Assembly (NCBI RefSeq): GCF_036850765.1
Contig: NC_089491.1
Span: 86,336,740 to 86,400,739 of the forward strand
DNA: 64,000 nucleotides
From: Saccopteryx bilineata
Taxonomy: Eukaryota; Chordata; Mammalia; Chiroptera; Emballonuridae
Direction: 5' to 3'
The notes under the pieces are model-generated. The model was not told the DNA's origin. It saw nothing but the letters and a program-made list of their open reading frames with translations, and searched no databases. Positions 37,189 through 49,156 of this stretch are shown piece after piece; the first letter of the stretch is position 1, and each line of letters begins with the position of its first letter. Position numbers and translations under genes: made by a program.

Positions 37189-37559
37189 GCCTGACCAGGC
37201 AGTGGCACAGTAGATAGAGCGTCGGACTGGGATGCGGAGGACCCAGGTTCGAGACCCCGAGGTTGCCAGCTTGAGTGTGGGCTCATCTGGCTTGAGAAAA
37301 AAAAAACAACAAAACTCACCAGCTTGAACCTAAGGTTGCTGGCTCGAGCAAGGGGTTATTCGGTCTGCTGAAGGCCTGCAGTCAAGGCACATATGAAAAA
37401 GCAATCAATGAACAACTAAGGTGTCATAATGAAAAACTGATGATTGATGCTTCTCATCTCTCTTCGTTCCTGTCTGCCTGTCCCTATCTATCCCTCTCTC
37501 TGACTCTCTTTACCTGTCCCTGTAAATAAATAAATAAACAAACAAACAAACAAACAAAC
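37189..37559 (+). mobile_element. Long tRNA-derived SINE of the third head type
   Basis: The head is GCCTGACCAGGCAGTGGCAC, with B box GGTTCGAGACC. Then come repeated GCTTGA/GGTTGCTGG blocks, a CAATGAACAACTAAGG block, a CT-rich stretch and a tail turning from AAAT into (AAAC)n. A perfect 14-bp TSD AAAATTGTTGTCTT lies at 37175-37188 and 37560-37573. It is the sense counterpart of the family at 28694 with a longer body. Confidence 0.93.
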
Positions 37560-37900
37560 AAAATTGTTGTCTTTTCATTTTCTGGTCATTCTAGCTAGAG
37601 GCTTACTGATTTTTTTTTCTTTTTCTCAATCAGCTTTTAATTTAATTTATTTTCTTCTTTTGTTTAGTTTTTATTTTGACTTCTAGTTACTTTGTATTTA
37701 ATTTGCTATTCTTTCTTTTTTATTATCAGTTATTATCATTTTAACTATAGCACCCCTAGTGGGTGTGAAGTGGTTGGTGCCTCACATGGTTTTGATCTGC
37801 ATTTTACTTATGGCAAAAGGAACAATTTTATACTTTCTCTAATTTCTTCTCAGAGTATGTTATAATGTGTCTATCAACAGTCAACTCCTTCAGATGACAA

Positions 37901-40630
37901 TACATTATTCTTTTCTAGTTGCCTTTATTATTTTTAGGCATAAAATTACCATTAAAGGTAGCCAGTAGTTTTAAGTATTTGTTCAGTCCTAGGTTTTTTA
38001 TCTACCTTAATCAATTCTCACATGATCTCATAGATGAAGAAAATTATTCTAACTAACCTTTAGTAACATGGAACTTACAGGTCAAATCCATTCAAGTGTC
38101 TACTTCCATAATAACTATGTTAAGAATAGGTTATATTATAAAGTATTGTTAAAAGAAATAAGAATATGTGGCAGAGACCTGTGTGGCCTGGAAAGCTTAA
38201 TATATTTGATATATAGCCCTTTCAAAAAATGTCTGCTGACTTCTGACATATAATGACATACAACTGGTTCAAAGCCAGCCTCACCAATTCTGGAATGTAG
38301 GTTTTACAGCTGATGGTATACTTGTGGACATACGAGGTTTCCAGTTTATCTGATCTAGTAAAAGAGCAGGTGAAAACAAACACACATGCCTATATTTTTA
38401 CAAAAGAAAAATTGCATCGGATAGTTTGTGTTTTAATATAAAGCTTATGAACTGATGTAGGAGATAGAAGCAAATGTGAACATGATCCATTGACATACAC
38501 GAGAAAAGAGAACACTAACTACAGTTGTACAGGCCTAAATGAATGTGTACTATAGAAAATATCCTGAAGATTAATATGTCTTTATTCCTCCATAGAATTT
38601 AAGAAGGTTTCATTACTGTAGAGTGTATGCTCTCACCCAGGATAAAGAAAAGTCACTAGATTGACCATGATGTAGAAAGACAGACTGGCCTAGGTTAAAA
38701 ATTTATGTTAGAAAATAAAATTACCAATCTGAAGAAATGGATTATTTGAGTATAAAATGGTACAGTTAGACAAACTCTATAAAGGTAACACATACTTCTG
38801 ACATTGCAGACTAAGGGTCAACTCTGAATATTGGCAAAGTGACATTCACAAATCACAGTATTCAGTTATTGTTTGAACCTTTTTTTGTGTGTGTACTCTG
38901 TGCCATCCAGAGATCTGAGTAATTATCATGGGGTCTTGATATAATAGTATTTTTTCTTCTGTGATGATCAACACTGGACTAAGCTGTTTATTCCCCACCC
39001 TACCTACTGCTCCTATAAATTTCCTCTGTTCTTTAATGACACAAGTAACTGCTCTACTATTTCATCCTCAGTGATAACTAAAAACAGGTTTGTGCACATA
39101 CTATCTTTTAATTGATCTCCCCTGTTAGTGCCATTTTTTTCTAAATAAGGTTTGCCAATTGAAACTCGTATTCAAAAGAATAAATTTTAAATTCTCAGAG
39201 CAACATTATTTACTTCTTATTGTGAAATAATTATATTTGAAATAACTAACATGTGAAATAGAAATCATCACCCATCTTTAAAGAAGAGTTTAGTTGGTGC
39301 TAAACTCTGTCTTGAGGCTTGAAATTTTATAAGTAGTAACTAGATTTTTTCCTTCTTAAGAGAAATTAAGTCTATTCTTTTCCCATCATAATAAAATATC
39401 CTCAAATATAAACAACTAAAATTTCGACAGTATCTTTGATCAGGCTGAAATGCGAGTGCTTGCTTGAGAATCATAAAATTCTGTATTGTCTGTCATTGAT
39501 GACTATGCTAAAATAATTATAATATTTTATATTTCAGAATGGCAGTGTAATTGATCCCAAAAGACACAACCTTTTTATCCACATTCTTTTGTGCATTGCT
39601 AGGTCATATTGTTTTCTTTCCAGAGTATCCTCAAATTTAATTTTCCCTGAATAATTGTTTATAAGATCAAATCTATCTTTTTTCCCCCTAGAAATCCTTT
39701 TGACCTTTACAGAAGACTGGGCTTATAATTGCACAGTATGCCAATAGAAATGATAAGATTTGTTCTAAGGCTTTAAAAATTTGCTTGAAGATAGTGGTAC
39801 ATTCAAAAATATTGTATTTTAAAGGATCTTACACATTCTTAGCAAAATGAATAATGCAAACCTCTTTAAGCATTATTTGTGAGATTGTTTAAAAATAAAT
39901 TATGTTAAACCTCAATACAGTGTTTCCTCTTAATTTTTCTCCTAGCAAGTAAATAAATAATAACTTATTTAATCTGCATTTATTACTTTACATATTTGCT
40001 ATAATTTCTGGACTTTCTTTTGGGATAAAATAATGTGTAATGAAGCCCTTAAACTAGTGTTGTTTTTTAAAGTAGGGACCAAATTACATATGTAGCTGAA
40101 TCAGGTATATTGTCAAAATCATGTTTTAAAATATCCATTTCATTTTTGTATGTTAAAACTGTAAACACTCTTTGGTCATGTTGAAATTATCATAATACTA
40201 AAACATTATTTTTGTCTATCTTATATTTTTTTATTCTGTTATTCAAGGCCCTTTATAATTGTGGTTTCTTCTTAAAATTACTTTCTTTTTTTCTTTATTT
40301 TCTTTTTATTAAATTTTATATTCCTTCAAAAAAAGTCTGCATATTTTGTTGTAAAATGAGTGGCATAAGATGCTAATTTCTCACTGATATTTATGCATTT
40401 ATTTTGTGATTAAAATGTTTCCCAAGTACTTACTCATAAAAATCACATCTTACTCCTAAAGTCCACATTATACCTGCTCTGTGAAGTCAACTCTGATTTT
40501 CTGATTTATCTGAACTCTTCTAACAAATATTGTTAAAAACCATTGTCCCTTTTACTATTGCATGCACTTTCACTGTATATGTCTTAGGGCTCCAACTAGA
40601 TAGACTTCAACATCAAAAAAAGAATTCAGG
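37901..40630. other. Unassigned AT-rich sequence
   Basis: No gene recognised. A weak antisense MIR match lies at about 37960-38070. Nothing else could be placed. Confidence 0.4.
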
Positions 40631-41004
40631 GCCCTGGCCAGTTGGCTCAGTGGTAGAGCGTCGGCCTGGTGTGCAGAAGTCCCAGGTTCAATTCCCAGCC
40701 AGGGCACACAGGAGAAGCGCCCATCTGCTTTTCCACCCCTCCCCCTCTCCTTCCTCTCTGTCTCTCTCTTCCCCTCCCACAGCCAAGGCTCAATTGGAGC
40801 AAAGTTGGCCTGGGCACTGAGGATGGCTCTATGGCCTCTGCCTCAGGTGCTCGAATGGCCCTGGTTACAACAGAGCAACGCCAAGATGGGCAGAACATCG
40901 CCCCCTGGTGGGCATGCCTGATGGATCCTGGTCGGGCGCATGCGGGAGTCTGTCTGACTGCCTCCCTGTTTCCAACTTCAAAAAAATTAAAAAAATAAAT
41001 AAAT
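40631..41004 (+). mobile_element. tRNA-derived bat SINE, full length
   Basis: The head is GCCCTGGCCAGTTGGCTCAGTGG, the B box GGTTCAATTCC, with CT stretch, body and A-rich tail. It carries the CTCF-like CATCGCCCCCTGGTGGGC near 40896-40913. The TSD is obscured by flanking A runs. Confidence 0.92.
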
Positions 41005-42589
41005 TCAAAAAAAAGAAAAAAGATTTATATCTGTTTAAATCTTAATTATCTATTATAAAGTAGATATTGAATATGTTATTGCATACTTAAATCAATCAGA
41101 TACTTTTAGTTTAATTAACTTTATATAAAAATTAGACAATAGGCAGATGAATATAGGAAAAAATATGAAAAGAATATGTCCTAATTAAAGATAGGGGCCA
41201 AAGAGGAAATAAAAAGTAAACCTGTGGAAACAGCATGGGTATTAATATTATATAGGTGACTCATTTCACCTTTGTTTTGATTAAAGAAATATGTATGTAT
41301 GCTACCTCACCTCACCCAAGCACGTACATTCCCGAGAATGTATCTTTTTACCAAGATTTTACCTTTGCCCCAGGATTGCAGCCTATTCTCACAAAGTAAA
41401 TGGAGTGATTGATACTGAAATAAGCCATAGCTTTAGCTGTCTGTCACTGTGTAGCCAATGCACAGAGACAAGGATTGGCCTGAAGATAAATGTCTTTACG
41501 TGAATTGCCAGCAAACCTGAGAAGGCAGAGGACTTCAGCTCCAAAGTCTACCTTAATATCCTCAATTTGCAAGACTCTTTTAGAGGGTGATCAGGGCTAG
41601 TTAGGGATGAGAAAGGAATGTGGCTACATGTCCTTTCTCAGGTCACTATCCTATTATTCATTAGGGCTTGTCATGGTCACTGTCTTTGGAGATTAGGTTT
41701 CTGGCCTTCCTACTTTTCTCAAGGATTTGGATTGGGTCGGAGTGCTCCGTGGTCAGTGCTGTGGGCTCCTGTGTTTGATCTGGGTTGCAAGACCTCATAT
41801 CTGGGCTAGAGAAGCAAGTCAGCTGGCATCCCTATGCTTGAGAAAAAAACATTCAGGCAATTCTATATTATAGAGTGTAAGATTAGATTAGTATATTGAG
41901 AATATGTCTACTCTCTGTCCCGGTTCTTAATCTCTGGGTTCTTCATGGATTTTTTCTAGGGATTACATGAAAGAAAAGCTCCTCATTGCCTTTCAAAGAG
42001 AAACATCATGGAGAAATCAAAAGAGAATATAAAATGAATATACTAATTAACTATTTCCTAACCCTTACAATCTTCTTTAAAATAAGTAAGATAATTTTAT
42101 AACTCTTAAAATTTTCCACTAGTTTCTCATTGTCTTCAGAATAAAAAGGGAAATCTTTAGTATGAGCTATGTCTGAGTTAAGGTATTTTATCAGCAGTAA
42201 CAAACAACTCAGAATCTTAATGATTTAAACACACCAGAGTTCATGTCTGCCTGCTGCTCTGTTTTAGTTGTGGAGACTGAGTTTTCCCTTCTTGATCATT
42301 CAAGGACAAAGACTGATGGAGCAGGCATCATCTCAAATATGCTTGTCATCAGGCTAACAAAATTTTGTGATCTGGTCAACAAGAGTAGTGCCTCATATTT
42401 TGATCACAACTCTTTGTCCAAAACTTTTTCAGTGCTGCACTAAAACAAGGGAGGTCAAGAAATAGAAATTTATTGGAAAAGGGACAGAATTACAGTGCAT
42501 AAGGCCTTAAATGGTCACCTCCTACCTATATCCACATTACTTCTCTGATATTTTTCCTCCTGTTACTTTCCCCTGACTTGATTTTAATT
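41005..42589. other. Unassigned sequence, possibly an old LTR-element fragment
   Basis: The composition from about 41290 to 41810 is less AT-rich than its surroundings and has several 60-70 residue frames, none with a domain I recognise. An ancient LTR-retroelement relic is possible but not shown. Confidence 0.3.
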
Positions 42590-42960
42590 CTCTTTCAATG
42601 GCCTCCTATTGCTACCTGAATACCCTAGGCATGTTCTTAATTTAACTGCATCCTAAAATGTCTCTATCGCAAATATTTCCAGTGTCAGCTTCTTCACTAA
42701 TAATTCCCTTAAGTCTTTATTTAAATATAATTTCCTTAAAGAGAACTTCTCTTATTACCCTAACATGAAGGCCTCTTCAACACACACACTGCTTTTTTTT
42801 TTCTCCCTGGACTTATCATTATGTTACAATGTGTTATCAATATCTCCCTAAAAATTAAATTGGATTATAGTTTGTTTTGCTGTATATCAGCATGCAAGAC
42901 AGTGTCGATCCTTGGTAACTGCTTAACAAGTATTTGTGGAATAAATTTTAAGGGAAAAGT
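42590..42960 (+). repeat. L2 LINE 3'-end relic
   Basis: CTTATCATTATGTTACAATGTG, ATCAGCATGCAAGACAGTG and ACTGCTTAACAAGTATTTGTGGAATAA resemble the L2 3' end in plus orientation. Confidence 0.55.
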
Positions 42961-43409
42961 TATGAACAATTAAGACAACTTATTGCCTTTATGACTACAA
43001 TAATGTATTCAAAACATAATTATGTTTAGATTGTTACTATCTAATGAATGTTTATTTTATGCAAACATTTTATTAGGTATTTTCTGATGTATTAATACAT
43101 TTTGTTTCATGATAACCCTAAAAATTGAATACAATCATCCCTAATTTACAAATGTCAAACAGGTAGTAAGAGTTAGTATGTTTATGATCAGACAAAAGTA
43201 AAAATTTAAGATATGTCAACCTGTTAAGATATGTAACATTTTATTGAATTTTTATTTTAACTAAACATTTCTTACTAAATACCTATGATGTATGGGCATT
43301 ATTTGTACAAGTGCTGAGAGATTGTAGAAAACTTTGTAACCAGCAATGATTTTCAAGTCATGAAAATATTAAAAATAAACACATTCACAGTTCAACATCT
43401 TTGCATAGA

Positions 43410-43555
43410 GATAGAGTCCTCAATCTTAACTGTACTTAAGGCTGATTCAGGAATCATTAAAAAATGCTGATAGCCGGTTCCCACCTGCATAAATTCTGAT
43501 TCAAGCTCCCCTAGGTAATTTTCATATTCAGCTGTTAAAGAAAAAAGCACAGGCC
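43410..43555 (+). repeat. MER5-like hAT MITE relic
   Basis: CAGGAATCATTAAAAAATGCTGATAGCCGGTTCCCACC, then ATTCTGATTCAAG and CTAGGTAATTTTCATATTCA, follows MER5A order. Confidence 0.6.
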
Positions 43556-45396
43556 CAAAATGGAGTCACTGGTCTTGAATTTTCTGGGCAAGCCACTGGA
43601 AAAGTTACTTAGGCTCTTTTCATCCCCTATAGAAAGAAGTGTCAAGGCAATCTACACAGTAAAAACCCTTCTCTTTCTCTTCCTGCAAAGAAAAGATATC
43701 TCCGTCCCCAATAATCTTTTCTTTTCTTTCCCTAATAGCTCACTTGCCCCACCCTCCTTCCTGTCAAAACCACCTGCTTTGTACGGCACCCGGGACGCCC
43801 TTATATATACTTCTAGATGGGATGCTGCGGATTCATGAATCCTTAATAAAGGCAATTAGATCTTCATATTTATTTGTTGAATACTGTTTCTTAAAACAGC
43901 CAATGTTGAGAACTACTGAAATTAAAAAAATTATGTGACATACCAACTGAAAATCATTGGGTTAGGATTAACTTAATCTCTGAGCTTCTGGGGTGCCAAT
44001 GCCAAGGATTTGTCAGTACTATTTGTCAGAAATAGAGTAACTACGAGGGTTCATATTACATTAATTTCAATTGCTCATTTATTCCACTGACCAAATAAAA
44101 CAATTAGGTAAGTAATAATTTATTAAAATACTGCACATATTTTCACACAGTCATCTTTCTCTTCAGTTTTATGTGGATGTTTTGTTTTTTTATATTTTCA
44201 AATTTTAGTAAAAACAAACTGACAAAAGTGTTAGAAACCAGAAAAAAATGTCAACTACCCTCCAATTTCCTTTTTTGTAATTTTAGATCTTTGTGGTTGG
44301 CAGAAACCCAGAAGTTTCTAAAAGTCATTGTTTTTTGGGTTTTATTCCTATATTGTTTTCACATATTCAGTTCTGGTCCTATATGATAAGGAAGTCTAAC
44401 TCTATTCTAGGGAACTGTTCTAAACATATTTTTTTGTTATTGGATTGATAGAATTCTGAGCTTTTAATTGCAGATGTTTTTTCTCCTGGTGGCATCTCCA
44501 CAAAGTTGAGCTACTTTAACTTTATTCAGATGTAAAAATATTCATGATCCTGGTGGTGAAGAATGGCCACCTTTTCAGTCCAGCTCATGAATTCATTCAA
44601 TAGCTTAGAAATCTGGAAGGAGTTGGCTTCTATTTATTGTGATAAATTATTGTGAGGAAAAAATACAAAAGATTTATTACAACTCATATGAATCATGTAC
44701 CTTCATGGTATGCAGCTTGTACAGTTGAAAACAACAATTCTCTGCCTCAGTTAAAGCAATGTACATACTACTCAGTGTTTCTAAGGTTGCAAATGTCTGC
44801 AGAACTGTTCTCAAAGAGAGTTACTCACAGGATTCAGTTCTAGAATATGTGAGGAGAGGGGTAATTCTCATTTCTTATCATTTATGAATGGACCTTGGCT
44901 TATCATTCAAGTTCTTGAACTTTGTCAATGTGCATTAGAGATCTCCCGCTTCCTGTAAAAAAGTTGGGTAAGAGTTTATTTGAGCCAAACTGACAACATG
45001 CTAGAAAAGAGATTTCAAAAGCTCTGGAGAATGAAGTATTACCATTTCTTTTATATATTTGTAGTTGAGGGAAGGTAAGAAAGATTACATGAAGGTGGGA
45101 GAAAACAAAGTACAGAAGACTTAATAAAATTATGTGCTCCCTTTAGGGTGGTCTGGAAAGGAGAATTACTTTTGACATGTTAAAGGATGTGTTAACCTAG
45201 ATGGATAAAAACAATGGACAATGTTTGCTTGAAAACGTTTTACTAAAAAAGTTGTAGGCCTAGGGTGTGATAACTCATCATGACCTGCCCATCTGGAAAT
45301 TTATAATCAAATTATGTCACTGAACTTGTATGTACCCCTTTTTATCTGCAAACTTACACACAGATAGTGTTGAGAAATTCTAAAAATCTTGAACTT
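43556..45396. other. Unassigned sequence
   Basis: No gene recognised. A 92-residue frame at 43560-43838 and its minus-strand shadow have no motif that I can assign. Confidence 0.45.
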
Positions 45397-45690
45397 GAGA
45401 TTTATTTATTTATTTATTTATTTATTTATTTTGAGAGAAAGAGAAACATCAATTTGTTATTCCACTTAGTTGTGCCATTCATTGCTTCTCATATTTGTTT
45501 TGACCATGGCTCAAACCTGTGACCTCTGGGATCAAGCTGGTGCCATCAGGATGAAGCCAGTGACACCAGGATTGAGCTGGAGACACTGGGTTTGAGTCAG
45601 TGACCCCAGGCTCCAGCTGTTGACTCCTGGCTCCAACCAGTGACTTTGGCTCTCTGATGCTCTATCCACTGTGCCACAGGCCAAGGCAAA
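45397..45690 (-). mobile_element. Old tRNA-derived SINE with six 20-bp internal repeats
   Basis: The T-rich tail (TTTA)n at 45399-45431 is followed by GAGAGAAAGAGAAACATCAATTTGTT, and the head complement ATCCACTGTGCCACAGGCC near 45662 marks the other end. Between 45529 and 45648 lie six diverged tandem 20-bp units, each starting GG and carrying an (A/C)AGC-like core. Confidence 0.8.
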
Positions 45691-45776
45691 CACTTGAGAT
45701 TTCTTTATTTCTACTTGTTTTTAAAGATTATTTAAATTAAATGGAGTTGTGTAAATGGTTGTTAATAATCTAAAAC

Positions 45777-46398
45777 TGTTGTAGGGAGTTAGACAGGTAT
45801 GAGTGTCATAGGAAAGATAGGCCAGTTGCATAGGGTCATCAGGGTAGAGAGCCCTCGCAATGGGCAAAAGAGCACTACCACTCCCTTAAAGATTAACCTC
45901 TGGAGTTGACATATAGGCCTCAGAAGTGTTTCAGTTCCCGGCCTAAAAAAGCAGCAAAACTAGACAGAACTATGCCACAGCTTATGTCAGCACCAGCTAT
46001 ACTGACTAATTACCCTCTGTCTCTTCCTTGGCACCAACCAATCAATGGAGATCATGACCCTAAAAAGACACATCTGGAAACTGATGAATATTCTATTGAT
46101 ACCCTCCCCTGAGACTCCATATAAACACTCTCACAATGGAGTGCCCAGTGCAGCTCTCCCTCCAGAACACATCGGTGACTTTCCCTACTCCCTTCCCCCA
46201 ATGCATTTTCCTTGACTCTCTCTTTCTCCTAATCTCCTTACTTGTTTTCTGAGCCTATTTCTTCTACAGCTTGCTTCTTCTACCTCTGTGACTTTCTAAA
46301 TAAACTTTCTCATATAGTTTGAGTCTTGTCTCTGAATTTTTTCTTAGCCAGAATTTCAGTACTGAGGTTGCTGAACTGATATCCTGTCTGACTCATTG
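45777..46398 (+). mobile_element. Probable LTR (ancient endogenous retrovirus), 5' part
   Basis: Starts TGTTGTAGGG. It has a CCAAT box (46038-46042), a TATA-like CATATAAAC (46118-46126), a polyadenylation signal AATAAA (46299-46304), then a GTCTTGTCTCTGAATTTTTTC stretch resembling the R/U5 of class I LTRs. It is interrupted at 46407 by the hAT element and resumes at 54828 (CCTGGTGCTATTTCAC). I could not fix the 3' LTR end, a primer-binding site or a partner LTR, and saw no viral coding sequence. Confidence 0.6.
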
Positions 46399-46406
46399 CT
46401 CTAACA
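46399..46406. repeat. Left target-site duplication of the nested hAT element
   Basis: CTCTAACA, repeated exactly at 54820-54827. Confidence 0.95.
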
Positions 46407-46491
46407 CAGGGGTCCCCAAACTTTTTGCACAGGGGGCCAGTTCACTGTCCCTCAGACCGTTGGAGGGCCGGACTATAAAAAAAAAACTATG
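46407..46491 (+). mobile_element. Non-autonomous hAT element, left part
   Basis: Begins CAGGGGTCCCCAAACT, a 16-bp perfect inverted match to the right end (54804-54819). The L1 interrupts it after the A10-CTATG site. With the right part it makes 331 bp, with no coding capacity. Confidence 0.95.
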
Positions 46492-47760
46492 GACAGTGAT
46501 GGCGCGGTAGGAAGCGATACCGAAAATCTCCCCATAAACTCAACAAGTTCTTCAACCAGAAACAGAAAAACCTATCCTTGGAGTCTTCAGAAGCTTCACA
46601 ACACACCCGAAGGTAGGATCGAGCAAAAGATTGGCTAAATATATGGTCAAACTCCGGGGGAAATAAGGAGTAAGAAATGCTCCGCCTTCCTCTCTAATCC
46701 AAACAGGATCGCTTTCACCGAGAACTGAGAATATAGAAACTAAGGCGGGCATAGGGAGTGAATAGATCCAGGCCGCGGTACAAACAGCGAAACCAGGCTG
46801 TGGCACGGAGACCCAAGCCATGGAAAAACCTGGGCAATTCAAGCTAACACGCGCGCCAAACCCAGACAAAGAAAGACAAGTGGGGCAGCCATTTTCCGCA
46901 TCTCCTGGTTGGCGTGGTTAGTGGGCAAGAGATTCCTACGAACACTTCAGGGGGGGGGCGCCGCCCGTGCTAACCCACAGAGAAGCAGAGTCAGAGGCCT
47001 CTGTGTGGGCAAAAAGCAGCATCTCCTAGGAGCCCCAGCACCCTGAGGGGACCGGGCACGGGGAGGGAGCTGGAGCCAACTCCAACGGGGGAACTTTTCT
47101 GTGTGGGAGGAGGGCTTTCGCGGAGCGAGAGGCATCCCACCTGAGCCTCATAATCTGGTCAGTGCGCACGCACGCAGAGTGGGCAGGAGATTCCTCCGAA
47201 CTCCTCAGGGGTGGGCGCCCGTGTTTTCCCTCAGAGGAGCAGAGTCAGAGGCCTGTGAGCGGGCCAGGAGCGGAAGCCCCAGCACCCTGGGAAAGCCGCA
47301 CGGGGACAGAGCGAAAGCCAATTCCAACCCAGTAACTTTTCCGTGTGGGCAGAGGGCTTTCTCAGAGTAAGAGGCGTCCCGCCTGAGCCTCATAATCTGG
47401 TCAGTGCGCACGCAGGAAGAGTGGACAGGAGATTCCTCCGAACTCTCCAGAGGTGGGCGCCCGTGTTTTTCCCACAGAGGAGCAGATCTGTGAGCGGGCC
47501 AGGAGCGGAATCTCAGGCAGCCCTAGCCCCTTGGGAAAGCCGCACGAGGATAGAGCGAAAGCCAATTCCAAAGCTCGATCTTTTCCATGTGGGTAGGGAT
47601 TTCACTCGAAGTGTGACCTGTCTGGTCTGACATCCTGGTGGGTGCGCACGGAGAGTGGGCAAGAGATTCCTCCGAACGCCTCAGGAGTGGGCACTCGAGT
47701 TATCCCACAGAGGGGCAGAGCCAGAGGTCTTTGAGTGGGAGGAAGCCACGCCTGATTATG
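46492..47760 (+). promoter_or_regulatory. L1 5' UTR with tandem monomers of about 242 bp
   Basis: The start carries GTGATGGCGCGG, like the YY1 site at the start of other mammalian L1 promoters. Related units follow. The TTTTCTGTGTGGG-type landmark recurs at about 47094, 47337 and 47580, and AGATTCCT(A/C)CGAAC at about 46929, 47187, 47430 and 47666. The spacing is about 240 bp, with the first unit slightly longer and the last incomplete. The region is the most CpG-rich in the window. Promoter role is inferred from position. Confidence 0.85.
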
Positions 47761-48179
47761 CTGGCAGCTCTGACTGACTGAGCCTTAATCAGAGCCCTGT
47801 GCTGAGTGGGAATAGAGTGGGGAGTTGCCAGCTCTTTGAGACTCTTACAATCCAGGCAGAGGCAGCAGCAACCCCATAGCTGGATTATCAGGCTTCTAAT
47901 TGTGGAAGAAAAGACTAGGAGAGAGGCTCCAGGAACACTCTCACAGTGAGAGATCCTCTCACTGTTGGAGCCTATAAACACTAATGAACCTCGACTGCCA
48001 ACGAGACTGAAGCCCAATACATGACATCGCCATAGAGAATTATCAACTGCAAACCTCTTCCAGAGCGTGCCACAGGGGCAGAACCCGGGGTACAAAGTCA
48101 CCGACCAGAAAGACAGAAAAGAAAAAGCAAGACGACAACCTCTCAAAATCAAGAATAATCTGCAGATTTTATAACCTAT

Positions 48180-49140
48180 CCCATTTTATTATATTTGTTC
48201 GTCTGTGTCTCTTTTCTTCATTCTTGATTTTTTTTTTCTACTCCAATTTGGTCATTTAATTCTCTCTCAGTCTTACTCTCGCCTCTCTTTGAACTACACT
48301 ACCCATAAGTGTTACATCTCTCATTATCTTTTCTTTCCTCCTCCTTTCTCTCTATGAGGGTTGCAATCCAAAACCCCTAACTCTCTCTTTCTCTCTCCTC
48401 CTTTTTTTTTTTCTTCTTTAAGTGGTTCCATCTTTTCTCTCTCTCTCTCTTTTCTCCCTCTGTATTAGTCTCTTCCTCTCTCCTTTACGTCTTCTCTCAT
48501 TCAAACTTCAATAATGAACAAATTATCTTATCTGGGACTCAAACTTAAATTTGTGGCATTTTGGAGGGTTTTTACTTCACCTTTTTAACACATTAGCAGT
48601 GCTCCCATCCCTGGCTCTCCATTTTATCTAGTTCTTGTTCCACTAAATACAATAGTAATTTTTTAATTTTCCACCCTTTTTCCTGTTTCCCTCTTATTCC
48701 TCTCATCATAACTCTGAGTCAGCCAACACCTAAAAGCAAATCATTTTATTCTTGACCCAAATTTTTTCCTAATTTGCTTTTTGTGGGTCTATACTGCTCC
48801 CCCCTTTTTTATATATAAATATTTTTTTCTTTTATTTTTTTTCTTTTTTCTTTACCCCTATATTACTTCTCCCCAATTCAGGCCCTTCACTACAGGTATT
48901 GTTTGTTCTATTTAGTACAATATAATTCACAGTTCATCACAAGATTTTCTCAAAAAAGAGGGGAGAGGAGAGGAGAGGAAAAAAGGAGGGGAAGGAATTA
49001 TTCCCTTTTTTTCCTCAAATTTTTATCTTATTTTATTTTTCGTTATTTAATGATTCATTTTTTAAAAAAACGCGCAATTTTTTATTTTTATTTTTATTTT
49101 TTATCCTTTTATTCCTTATAAAATCTCATTAATACTATCA
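48180..49140. repeat. Pyrimidine/T-rich part of the L1 5' UTR
   Basis: Long CT- and T-rich stretches run up to the ORF1 start, with one purine patch (GGGGAGAGGAGAGGAGAGG near 48960). No reading frame of note on the plus strand. Confidence 0.75.
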
Positions 49141-49156
49141 AGAAAACCACCCTCAG

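Larger units (their letters stand above)
35150..37900 (-). mobile_element. Old L1 ORF2 region, split by two SINEs
   Basis: The plus strand carries antisense ORF2 landmarks of old L1: CTCTGGATATAAGCCTTTTATCAGA near 35214, CATAGGGGACATCCTTGTTTTATTCCC near 36291, and CACCCCTAGTGGGTGTGAAGTGG near 37752. No useful reading frame survives. SINEs at 36792-36964 and 37189-37559 interrupt it. Outer limits are approximate, and the last portion may be a rearranged second fragment because the block order is not simple. Confidence 0.7.

Noticed and set aside
37522..37562. CRISPR-like short repeats
   Set aside because: These are (AAAT)n/(AAAC)n tail units of a SINE in a mammalian genome; no spacers.
41290..41810. 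Possible coding exon from adjacent plus-strand frames
   Set aside because: Frames are short and lack domains or splice signals; an old LTR relic is equally likely, so left unassigned.
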